DNA of 64,000 nt, from NCBI GenBank assembly GCA_015272325.1, contig JACYLU010000001.1, positions 369,181-433,180 of the forward strand. Reading direction: 5' to 3'. This document shows, piece by piece, positions 52,635-59,522 of the stretch. This DNA comes from Synechococcales cyanobacterium C42_A2020_086. GTDB taxonomy: Bacteria; Cyanobacteriota; Cyanobacteriia; Elainellales; Elainellaceae. Below the pieces are notes generated by a model. The model was not told where the DNA came from. It made no database searches and saw only the letters and a program-made list of their open reading frames with translations. Position 1 is the first letter of the stretch. Every line of letters begins with the position of its first letter. A program made the position numbers and the translations under genes.

Positions 52635-53621
52635 ATGCAAACCTATGATCGCTACGTCAATGCGGTTCCTACCTACCACGGTTTTGGCAAACATCTTTTA
52701 AAACAAATGGTGGATGAGGTTCAGGTCGCAATGAACCATTCATCGAAAACTGTTTTGTTAGGGTTTAATGATTATGCAAAACACCTGATTAACCTCTTTG
52801 GTGAATCTAATCAGATCTTGGCGGTGGTTGAGTCTGATAGTCAGAAGCATGGCTGGAAATTTCGTTCAATTCCGGTGATGGCTCTCGATGAAGCGATGCA
52901 GCTTCAGCCCGATGTATTTGTCTGCACTGCCGTTGAGGAGCGCCATGAGTTTTTAGGACGAATTACTGCCCATCCTGATTATCGGCGTCAACCGATCAGC
53001 TATTTCCCTCGTCCGACGACGATGGAAGAAAGCGTCTACCAACCCTGGAGTCATTCCAGCTTCTATCGACGCCTACGCCAACTCAAAGCCCAAGCTCCTA
53101 TTTCCATGATGGACGAGCAGAAAATTCTGTTCTTGCTAGAGCTGTTAGAACAAACTCTGTATCTGTCGGGAGATGTCTTGGAGGTGGGAGTTTGGCAAGG
53201 GGGCAGCGCTTGGTTTATGGCTCACCTGCTGCTCCACGAAGCATTGCCCAAAAAGTTAGTTTTGGTAGATTTCTTTGAAACTCTGCCGCGTGCCAATTCG
53301 GAAAGCGTCATGTGTCTAGATGAAATCAAAAGCAGTTTTGCCTTTTATCCCCATACCCTGATTTATCAAGGCAATGTCGATTTGCATCCCGAATTTGTGA
53401 ACATGCGGCAGTATTGTTTTATTCACTACGATCTTGGGTTTGATGCCGCTCGTCTGCAGTTGTGTTTTGATTGTTTACAGCCAGGGGGCATTTTGCTGCT
53501 AGACAACTATGGATTAATTACAGCCAATCCCTGCTTGTTTGAACACTGGTTTGCCCAACGCGGACACCGCATTGCTGCCGCTCCCCACTCTGAGCAGGGC
53601 TGGGTAATTAAGCATGCGTAA
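52635..53621 (+). CDS. TylF/MycF-like methyltransferase with N-terminal Rossmann-like segment
   Basis: A 328-residue protein. Residues 1-130 hold a nucleotide-binding-like segment (KTVLLGFNDYAKHLINLFG, VVESDSQKHGWKFRSIPV) as in some sugar-modifying enzymes; 165-325 match the macrocin O-methyltransferase TylF group: GDVLEVGVWQGGSAWFMAHL (SAM motif), LVLVDFFETLPRAN and LQPGGILLLDNYG. The last motif has Asp-Asn where metal-dependent TylF enzymes have Asp-Asp, so Mg2+ dependence is uncertain. GGAG stands 8 nt before ATG 52635, which I prefer to ATG 52629. Three bases separate it from the GT2 gene, so they form an operon. Sugar O-methylation is the likely role. Confidence 0.82.
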   Translation: MQTYDRYVNAVPTYHGFGKHLLKQMVDEVQVAMNHSSKTVLLGFNDYAKHLINLFGESNQILAVVESDSQKHGWKFRSIPVMALDEAMQLQPDVFVCTAVEERHEFLGRITAHPDYRRQPISYFPRPTTMEESVYQPWSHSSFYRRLRQLKAQAPISMMDEQKILFLLELLEQTLYLSGDVLEVGVWQGGSAWFMAHLLLHEALPKKLVLVDFFETLPRANSESVMCLDEIKSSFAFYPHTLIYQGNVDLHPEFVNMRQYCFIHYDLGFDAARLQLCFDCLQPGGILLLDNYGLITANPCLFEHWFAQRGHRIAAAPHSEQGWVIKHA

Positions 53622-53624
53622 CCC

Positions 53625-54629
53625 ATGACCACTCTACCTCTCGTGAGCGTTGTGATTCCGGCTTACAATGGCGATCGATATCTGTCGGCAGCCATTGAAA
53701 GCGTATTGCAGCAAACCTACCCCCATTGCGAGATCATCGTAGTGAATGATGGTTCAACCGATTCGACAGCGCAGGTTTTAGCGTCCTATGGTAACCGAAT
53801 TCGAGCGTTTGATCAGCCCAATTTGGGAGTGGCAGCAGCGCGAAATCGCGGCATCGAGGTCGCGGCGGGTGAGTTGATCGCGTTTCTCGATCAGGATGAC
53901 TATTTCTTTCCAAACAAACTGGCGCTGCAGGTTGCTTGCTTACAACTGCATCCCGAGATTGGCATGGTGCATAGCGGTTGGCAGCGCGTTGATGCGCAGG
54001 GTCATCCGCTCAATGCCATTCAGCCGTGGCAAGATGCGCCGCTGTTAACGCTGCATCAGTGGTTGCAGTGGATGCCGGTGTTGCTCAGCGCCATGATGTT
54101 CCGTCGGTGTTGGCTACAACGAGTTGGCGGGCTTGATTCCCGGTTTCAGCAGGCGTGCGATGTTGATTTAGTGCAACGACTAGCGCTGATGGGCTGTGCA
54201 GCAACCTGGGTGCGACAAGTCACCGTTGCCTATCGCCAGCATGATCGCAATGATTCTCTCAACACGCTGCTACAAGCGGCCGAATCTTGGGCAGTGCGCG
54301 ATCATTTCTTTGCTCGCACAGATATCCCTTTGTTTATCCGCCAACGAGAACATCAGTATCGCTATCACACACTGGTATGGATTGCCTGGAGATTGTACTA
54401 TACGCATCATTTTGACGCAATGCAGGATTATCTGAAGCGTTCATTGCACTATACTCCCTATCCGCCAACCCAGACGATACTGAACTGGATCGCTAGTTTT
54501 CGCCGCCATGCCCATGATCAGCATTGCTCCTTTGAGTTTGCTCAGTTAAGCAATCTCCCTCAGTGGCAGAGTTTAATCCAGGACATTGCTGCACAGGCCG
54601 CAAGTTATCCAGTGTCAGGTGTTATCTAG
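53625..54629 (+). CDS. Family 2 glycosyltransferase
   Basis: A 334-residue GT-A transferase. Seen: PLVSVVIPAYNGDRYLSAAI at residue 5, the nucleotide-binding EIIVVNDGSTDSTAQVL, GVAAARNRGIEVAAGELIAF and the DxD-type FLDQDDYFFPNKL near 90, and a C-terminal half with aromatic-rich YRYHTLVWIAWRLYYTHHF. No membrane helix. Donor and acceptor unknown. The ATG follows the TylF-like stop by three bases and the sulfotransferase starts 43 nt after its stop, so these three genes are likely co-transcribed and act on one glycan. Confidence 0.92.
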   Translation: MTTLPLVSVVIPAYNGDRYLSAAIESVLQQTYPHCEIIVVNDGSTDSTAQVLASYGNRIRAFDQPNLGVAAARNRGIEVAAGELIAFLDQDDYFFPNKLALQVACLQLHPEIGMVHSGWQRVDAQGHPLNAIQPWQDAPLLTLHQWLQWMPVLLSAMMFRRCWLQRVGGLDSRFQQACDVDLVQRLALMGCAATWVRQVTVAYRQHDRNDSLNTLLQAAESWAVRDHFFARTDIPLFIRQREHQYRYHTLVWIAWRLYYTHHFDAMQDYLKRSLHYTPYPPTQTILNWIASFRRHAHDQHCSFEFAQLSNLPQWQSLIQDIAAQAASYPVSGVI

Positions 54630-54672
54630 CCGCACCCTAAGAAGTGTTCATGCCTACCCGAAGTCAGCTGTT

Positions 54673-55464
54673 ATGATTATTTTGGAGCAAAATTTCCCGT
54701 TAGCCGTTCTTGTCTGTGGCTTTGAGCATAGCGGCACTACTATGGTTTCCGAGATGCTGCGGCAGCATCCGCAATTGCATGGCGGTTTCGAAGGGGGGTT
54801 TCTCCTCAACGAAACGGCCCAAGCCTTTTTATCCACTGAACCCTATTACACCAATGTCAAAAACGGCTGGGGCGTCACGGATGCTCAGATGCGAGAGATT
54901 TGTAACTCCTATACTTGGGCGGGTGTCTATGCCAAACTCCAAGACAAAGCTGCTATTTTGCGACATCAATCTGGTGGATTAGTAGACAAAACCCCCATGT
55001 ATATGAGCGTCCTGTCGGATGTGCTGCAACGGGTTCCCAATGTGCCTTGTATTGTGATGGTGCGAGACTTCCGCGCCTTGGCTTGGTCTTCCTTTAAGCG
55101 TGCCTCGATGCCCCTAGAGCAATGGCAGCATCAGCGCCTTGGCATTGCCTGTAAACACATGCTGTCTTACGCTGAGGGCTGGAGTCGAGCCATGGCAGAC
55201 GGATTGGGACATCGTCTCTTGCTCGTTCAGTACGAGGCATTCTGTGCTGATCCGATACCGCAAGCACAGATCATCTTTGATTTTCTGCAGCTCGATTTTG
55301 ATCCAGCTTATCTCTCGTTTGGGGCGGGTAAGCATGAATTTGTCTATGGCAACCAAGTGTCCAATTCCTACACCGCAGAGTACAAACAGCATCTACCAGA
55401 CTCTATCTGTCATCGCGTTATTGATAGCCTCTGGCGCTATCGTGATTGGTTGTGGGCAGACTAG
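54673..55464 (+). CDS. PAPS-dependent sulfotransferase-family protein
   Basis: About 263 residues. Seen: the 5'-phosphosulfate-binding loop FEHSGTTMVSEML at residue 16 (P-loop-like G-x-x-x-S-G-T-T), KTPMYMSVLSDVL near 112, and the 3'-phosphate-binding strand and helix IVMVRDFRALAWSSFKRAS near 134. These are the sulfotransferase PSB and PB elements. The C-terminal part has the usual YEAFCADPIPQAQIIFDFLQL. The family moves sulfate from PAPS to sugars, proteins or lipids. ATG 54673 is preferred; a TTG at 54586 would overlap the GT2 gene and add an unrelated leader. Being last in the glycosylation series suggests sulfation of the same glycan. Confidence 0.87.
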   Translation: MIILEQNFPLAVLVCGFEHSGTTMVSEMLRQHPQLHGGFEGGFLLNETAQAFLSTEPYYTNVKNGWGVTDAQMREICNSYTWAGVYAKLQDKAAILRHQSGGLVDKTPMYMSVLSDVLQRVPNVPCIVMVRDFRALAWSSFKRASMPLEQWQHQRLGIACKHMLSYAEGWSRAMADGLGHRLLLVQYEAFCADPIPQAQIIFDFLQLDFDPAYLSFGAGKHEFVYGNQVSNSYTAEYKQHLPDSICHRVIDSLWRYRDWLWAD

Positions 55465-55533
55465 CCTGTGTCATTGAGGGCGATTTTCTACTGAGGATGA
55501 ATCAAATTGTCTTCCTAGTGAGCAGTTCTCTAC

Positions 55534-55561
55534 GTCTAATGCCCTAGGTCTAATACACTAG
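55534..55561. repeat. 14-bp near-perfect tandem duplication at the end of cobK
   Basis: GTCTAATGCCCTAG followed by GTCTAATACACTAG (12 of 14); the second copy overlaps the cobK stop codon on the minus strand. Confidence 0.75.
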
Positions 55562-56319
55562 GGTTGCTTTGTCACACCAAGTTGGCGGCTCACCCAGTCT
55601 ACAGCTGCGGCAACCGTGGATACCTGTTCCCCCTCCGGTAGCGGCGGGCGCTGCACCATAACGACCGGAATGCCAAAATCGCGAGCGGCAATCAGCTTGG
55701 CAGCGGTGGCTGCACCGCCACTATTTTTACTGACAATGGCTTCGATCTGATGTTGGAGCAACAAGGCTGTTTCGTGCATGACTGTGAAGGGACCCCGCTC
55801 CAATATCCACTCCCCTCGGGGCAGCGTTGCTTTCGCGGGTGGCGGGTCAATCATCCGCATCAAAAACCAGAGATCGGGCAATGCGGCGAACACCGATAAC
55901 TCCTGCCGTCCGATAGTCAGAAACACCCGCTGTGCCACACGAGGCAGAACTGCCGCCGCCGCTGCTACACTGTCTACCTCTAGCCAGTGGTCGTTAGGAT
56001 GATGGGGTTGCCATGCCGGACGAACGAGCATCAGTCGCGGTAGGTGGCACCAGCGTGCTGCTACAGCCGCATGTAGGGAGATCTGAGCCGCAAAGGGATG
56101 GGTGGCGTCGATCAACAAATCGAATTGCTTCTGCCGCAAATAGTCTGCTAGACCTGCGGCACCGCCAAAGCCGCCAATCTGCACCTGACATGGAGGCAGC
56201 AGCGGCTGCTGAGTTCGCCCTGCCAACGACAGCGTTACCTCAATATCGGTTTGCTGGATCAGTTGGCTGACCAGTGCGGTCGCCTCGGCTGTTCCTCCCA
56301 ACACTAACACCCGTTTCAT
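55558..56319 (-). CDS. cobK: Precorrin-6A / cobalt-precorrin-6A reductase
   Basis: A 253-residue reductase of corrin ring synthesis (CobK/CbiJ) that reduces precorrin-6A with NADPH in the cytoplasm. Seen: the opening KRVLVLGGTAEATALVSQL with the nucleotide-binding G-G-T, FDLLIDATHPFAAQISLHA near 75, RVFLTIGRQELSVF near 135 and IVSKNSGGAATAAKLIAARD near 200, all diagnostic. Length is normal. It diverges from cbiD with a 163-bp spacer in which I saw no cobalamin riboswitch. cobK and cbiD act in neighbouring steps of the pathway. Confidence 0.94.
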   Translation of the reverse strand: MKRVLVLGGTAEATALVSQLIQQTDIEVTLSLAGRTQQPLLPPCQVQIGGFGGAAGLADYLRQKQFDLLIDATHPFAAQISLHAAVAARWCHLPRLMLVRPAWQPHHPNDHWLEVDSVAAAAAVLPRVAQRVFLTIGRQELSVFAALPDLWFLMRMIDPPPAKATLPRGEWILERGPFTVMHETALLLQHQIEAIVSKNSGGAATAAKLIAARDFGIPVVMVQRPPLPEGEQVSTVAAAVDWVSRQLGVTKQP

Positions 56320-56320
56320 T

Positions 56321-56344
56321 TGGTTCCTCTAGTGGTTCCTCTGG
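56321..56344. repeat. 12-bp near-perfect tandem duplication upstream of cobK
   Basis: TGGTTCCTCTAG followed by TGGTTCCTCTGG (11 of 12), directly upstream of the cobK ATG. On the minus strand each copy reads AGAGGAACCA, so each contains a GAGGA Shine-Dalgarno-like element. Confidence 0.8.
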
Positions 56345-56482
56345 TATGGTTCGGCTGCTTGCGGCCAAGCCTCGCAAATCCTAGGATGAGGGTGAACTCG
56401 GAAAGCATTCTGTCTTCGCTCCCTCTTCGCCCCCTGCGGTTTCTTGGTTTAGTCTTTTCTTTTAGTCTGTGGCTCGTAGTCT

Positions 56483-57562
56483 ATGGCTCGCTCGGGTTAT
56501 ACCCTACCAGTTTTTGCCGTGGCGGCCGCCAAAGCCGCGCTGTTGCATCTGCTAACCCCTTCTGATCCGCCATCCAGCGTTGAGCTAGATCTGCTGCCCA
56601 CTACCGCCCAGATTCCGATCCAGCAAGGAGCACGTCTACAGCCGAACAGCGCCTTGGCCATCACCCTGAGCGATCCGGGGGACAATCTAGACTTGACACG
56701 CCACACTCCTCTCTGGGCTTGGGTACAGCTTCAGCCGCGCCAAGATCAGCCCCTGGTGCTCCAGGCCGGAGAAGGCTTGGGCAAAACTCTTCAGGGGGAA
56801 GCGGCAATCTATAGCTATGCCCGTCGTTTATTTGCAGCGAACCTGCTGCCGCTGATTCCGCCCGAGCAAACGGCTATCGTGACGATCATTTTGCCCGAGG
56901 GGCGGCAATTGGCCCAGCGTACCTCTAATGCTGCCTTTGGCATTATTGAAGGGTTGGCCTTGCTAGGGACGAGCGGCATTTCCCAACCCCTATCAGTCGC
57001 AGACCACTTCGAGGCGTTGCGTCAAGAATTGCAGTCTCGGCAGCAGTCTCGGCTCGTCTTTTGTATAGGCAGCAATGGCAAGCAGGTTGCTGAGCGGCTA
57101 GGACTCGATAGCGCAGCTATTGTTTCGACAGGTAACTGGATTGGAGCGCTACTAGTGCAGGCGGGTAGTCAAGGGGCCGAGTCGGTGCTGCTGCTGGGCT
57201 ATCAGGGCAAGCTGGTGAAGCTGGCTGGCGGCATTTTCAATACATCGAGCCACCTCGCCGATGCCAAGCTGGAGATTATCAGTGCTGCTGTAATCCAGAC
57301 AGGCGGCGATCTGACTTTGGCGCAAGCTGTACTCGCAGCTCAAACCGCCGATGCCGCCTACAAACTCCTTATAGATGCTGGGCGAGCTGATGCAGTCTTC
57401 TCGGCCCTCGCTGCTCAAATCAGCCATCGCGCCACGGCCTACGTGCAAAAATATGCCAACACCTTGCTAACAATCGGCACGGTGTTATTTGATCGGCAGG
57501 GGCAACTCATCGGACAGGATGCCACCGCGCAGAGGCTACTAGAAGCTGCGAGGTCTTCCTAA
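56483..57562 (+). CDS. cbiD: Cobalt-precorrin-5B (C1)-methyltransferase CbiD
   Basis: A 359-residue enzyme that methylates C1 of the corrin ring in the anaerobic-type pathway. Seen: the N-terminal RSGYTLPVFAVAAAKAALLHLL (family R-x-G-Y-T-T-G-x-x-A-A-A-A-x-K-A), VTIILPEGRQLAQRTSNAAFGIIEGLALLGTSGI near 135, VFCIGSNGKQVAERLG near 195 and VLLLGYQGKLVKLAGGIFNTSSHLAD near 235. All parts needed are present. The start ATG 56483 follows a pyrimidine-rich, repeat-like leader without a clear Shine-Dalgarno. It diverges from cobK. Confidence 0.93.
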   Translation: MARSGYTLPVFAVAAAKAALLHLLTPSDPPSSVELDLLPTTAQIPIQQGARLQPNSALAITLSDPGDNLDLTRHTPLWAWVQLQPRQDQPLVLQAGEGLGKTLQGEAAIYSYARRLFAANLLPLIPPEQTAIVTIILPEGRQLAQRTSNAAFGIIEGLALLGTSGISQPLSVADHFEALRQELQSRQQSRLVFCIGSNGKQVAERLGLDSAAIVSTGNWIGALLVQAGSQGAESVLLLGYQGKLVKLAGGIFNTSSHLADAKLEIISAAVIQTGGDLTLAQAVLAAQTADAAYKLLIDAGRADAVFSALAAQISHRATAYVQKYANTLLTIGTVLFDRQGQLIGQDATAQRLLEAARSS

Positions 57563-57664
57563 TCTAGCTCAACTCTATCTAGCCCGATCCGGCTGCCTAT
57601 CATCGGGATTTCTATCGTCCTTAGTAGCAAAGCCAAGGGACGACCTCAGGGTGCCCATGGTGCT

Positions 57665-58171
57665 CTAGGTGGGTCGGGATGATTCGGTCTGTCTCCGCGC
57701 AGGCAGCAACCCCTTTGCCGCCAAATAATCATGGACCTCATGCGCCTTGAGTTGGCAGAGATCTTTCGCCAATTCATTGAGCTTGAGGTGCTTAGGCAGA
57801 GCTGGAATTAGCACATCGCGCATCACCCCTAAAATGTGCGGTTCTGCAACCAGGAGCACATGCTGGGATTGACTCGTCTGCAGCAGGTGAGTCAGCTTGG
57901 CGGCAATGTCTTGGGCAAAACGGCGCTCAAACTCAGCCCGATGATTTTCCCGATGATCGTCATAGCCGTGAGCCTGGCCGGCCGTTCCCCGATTGCGGCC
58001 GGGTTTGGTATTGGACCACAGATCTTGATCCTGAAGCGTTTGTGTAGAACTGTGCAACTCTTCGACTTCGACCAATCTGGGACTGGCTTGATATTCAGGC
58101 AGCTCAGCGGCTTCGAGTACAAAAAGCTTGGCCTTTGCGCTGCTGACAACAGCAACCACGTGATTTTGCAT
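57665..58171 (-). CDS. Host attachment protein / AERF-like (baeRF) family protein
   Basis: A 168-residue protein of the Host_attach family, related to bacterial archaeo-eukaryotic release-factor-like proteins. Seen: MQNHVVAVVSSAKAKLFVLE, a polar central stretch with GRNRGTAGQAHGYDDHRENHR, then HRAEFERRFAQDIAAKLTHLL, HVLLVAEPHILGVMRDVL and LAKDLCQLKAHEVHDYL, the family core. The name comes from an Agrobacterium attachment mutant; the molecular role is unknown, and links to translation or ribosome rescue are suggested only by fold. It is monocistronic, convergent with cbiD. TTCTCCAG on the plus strand gives CTGGAGAA about 5 nt before ATG 58171. Confidence 0.85.
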   Translation of the reverse strand: MQNHVVAVVSSAKAKLFVLEAAELPEYQASPRLVEVEELHSSTQTLQDQDLWSNTKPGRNRGTAGQAHGYDDHRENHRAEFERRFAQDIAAKLTHLLQTSQSQHVLLVAEPHILGVMRDVLIPALPKHLKLNELAKDLCQLKAHEVHDYLAAKGLLPARRQTESSRPT

Positions 58172-58291
58172 AACCTATTCTCCAGTTCCTCTGGATATCT
58201 CGATCGTACCTCGTTGAGTGATATAAAATACAATTTCCCATCAAGCTTAAGAGTCTTCTTTTGGGATGATCTTTCTGCCAGCGAATTTTAT

Positions 58292-58330
58292 GACTCGGAT
58301 AAACGACTTGGATAAATGATTCGGATAATT
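58292..58330. promoter_or_regulatory. Three tandem 13-bp direct repeats (GGATAA boxes)
   Basis: Units at 58292, 58305 and 58318 share GAYTYGGATAAWY: GACTCGGATAAAC, GACTTGGATAAAT and GATTCGGATAATT. GGATAA recurs at exactly 13-bp spacing. Such iterated boxes fit binding of a multimeric regulator to the divergent control region. Confidence 0.65.
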
Positions 58331-58337
58331 ATGAATC

Positions 58338-58370
58338 TTTGTGACGGTTTTGTGACAGTTGTGACACTTA
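58338..58370. promoter_or_regulatory. Three direct TGTGAC repeats
   Basis: TTTGTGACGGT and TTTGTGACAGT are adjacent 11-bp units, followed by TGTGAC; GTGAC lies at 58341, 58352 and 58361. One helical turn between units favours binding on one face. TGTGA is also the half-site of CRP-type regulators, but these are direct, not inverted, copies. Confidence 0.55.
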
Positions 58371-58515
58371 GATGGTGAACCTGCATTGTATCAGGCGCAA
58401 TGATTAAGACCATGATTATGCGCAACATATTTTCATCTCAAAACCACTGCTTCTGAAGCACTTGTGGCATCCCAATTCGTTACCATAGGTATGTCTATGT
58501 AGATTCCGCACTGTT

Positions 58516-58541
58516 ATTCTTAGCGGCCATTCTTAGCGGCT
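58516..58541. repeat. 13-bp near-perfect tandem duplication
   Basis: ATTCTTAGCGGCC followed by ATTCTTAGCGGCT (12 of 13). Confidence 0.85.
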
Positions 58542-58625
58542 TTTCTCAGCAGGTTTAAGACGGACTGTAAGATGGACTGATTGTTTCCCCCAGCATCGGA
58601 CAACCCCTTACCTTGCCGGCGTCCC

Positions 58626-59381
58626 ATGATCTGGAATTCTCCCGAAGCCAAATCCTATCCAGATGCCGCTGTTTCACCCGGTGTTATCTTTCACGTTTGC
58701 GGTATCACCAAAACCTATCGCATGGGAGAGGTAGAAGTGCATGCCCTGCGCTCTATCGATCTCGATCTCTATGAACGCGAGTTGGTCGTCCTGCTAGGAC
58801 CGTCAGGGAGTGGCAAATCGACGCTGCTCAATATTTTGGGAGGGTTAGATATTCCCTCTAGCGGTCATTTCTACTTTCGCGATCGCGACCTGACCCATGC
58901 TAGTGATGCTGAATTGACGCGATTTCGGCGGGATTGTGTAGGCTTTATCTTCCAGTTTTACAACCTGATTCCCAGCCTGACTGCCCGCGAGAATGTGGCT
59001 CTAGTGACGGAAATTGCCCGTCGCCCGATGCGCCCAGAACAGGCTCTAGAGCTAGTGGGGTTAGAGCATCGCCTGGATCACTTTCCCGCTCAGCTATCGG
59101 GTGGCGAACAGCAACGAGTGGCCATTGCCCGAGCCATTGCAAAACGTCCTGAGGTGCTATTGTGCGACGAACCCACCGGCGCGCTAGATTACCAAACCGG
59201 CAAACGGGTCTTGGATGCTTTGGCACAGGTAAACCAGGACCTCGGGACCACCACGGTGATTATTACCCACAATGCCGGCATTGCTGCTATGGCGGATCGC
59301 GTCGTGACGTTGCGGAGTGGGGAGATTATCCGCATTCTCCACAATCAAACAAAGGTGACTCCAGCTGAGTTGGAATGGTAG
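58626..59381 (+). CDS. ABC transporter ATP-binding protein (LolD/MacB/DevA type)
   Basis: A 251-residue cytoplasmic ATPase of the type VII (MacB-like) ABC group. Seen: Walker [19 protein letters not shown] near 58, Q-loop [18 protein letters not shown] near 98, signature [16 protein letters not shown] near 155, Walker [12 protein letters not shown] near 178 and the switch His in [10 protein letters not shown]. The YNLIPxLTxxENV Q-loop is characteristic of LolD/MacB/DevA ATPases. ATG 58626 is preferred over an ATG-less TTG upstream at 58581, though its Shine-Dalgarno is weak. It leads a three-gene operon with the FtsX-type permease (141 nt on) and the adaptor protein. Confidence 0.92.
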   Translation: MIWNSPEAKSYPDAAVSPGVIFHVCGITKTYRMGEVEVHALRSIDLDLYERELVVLLGPSGSGKSTLLNILGGLDIPSSGHFYFRDRDLTHASDAELTRFRRDCVGFIFQFYNLIPSLTARENVALVTEIARRPMRPEQALELVGLEHRLDHFPAQLSGGEQQRVAIARAIAKRPEVLLCDEPTGALDYQTGKRVLDALAQVNQDLGTTTVIITHNAGIAAMADRVVTLRSGEIIRILHNQTKVTPAELEW

Positions 59382-59438
59382 GAGAAACCGTAGCAGATTC
59401 AGATCGCCAGTTCTCGACTCTCGTCGGTCTTCACTGTT

Positions 59439-59460
59439 GATCTTCTGATGATCTTCTGAT
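59439..59460. repeat. Perfect 11-bp tandem duplication
   Basis: GATCTTCTGAT twice head to tail in the spacer between the ATPase and permease genes, followed by a partial third copy (CTTC). Confidence 0.9.
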
Positions 59461-59522
59461 CTTCACGGGTTCCTCATGTTTAGCGGTCAAACTAGACGGC
59501 AGCACCAGCGAAGGCAATCCCC

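Larger units (their letters stand above)
58172..58625. other. Regulatory spacer upstream of the ABC efflux operon
   Basis: 454 bp between divergent units, dense in short repeats: a triple 13-bp array (58292-58330), a GTGAC array (58338-58370), a 13-bp duplication (58516-58541) and a weaker one at 58559-58582. No protein frame is convincing. Confidence 0.6.

Noticed and set aside
56320..56482. Cobalamin riboswitch between cobK and cbiD
   Set aside because: No B12-box-like sequence or long conserved fold was found in the 163-bp spacer.
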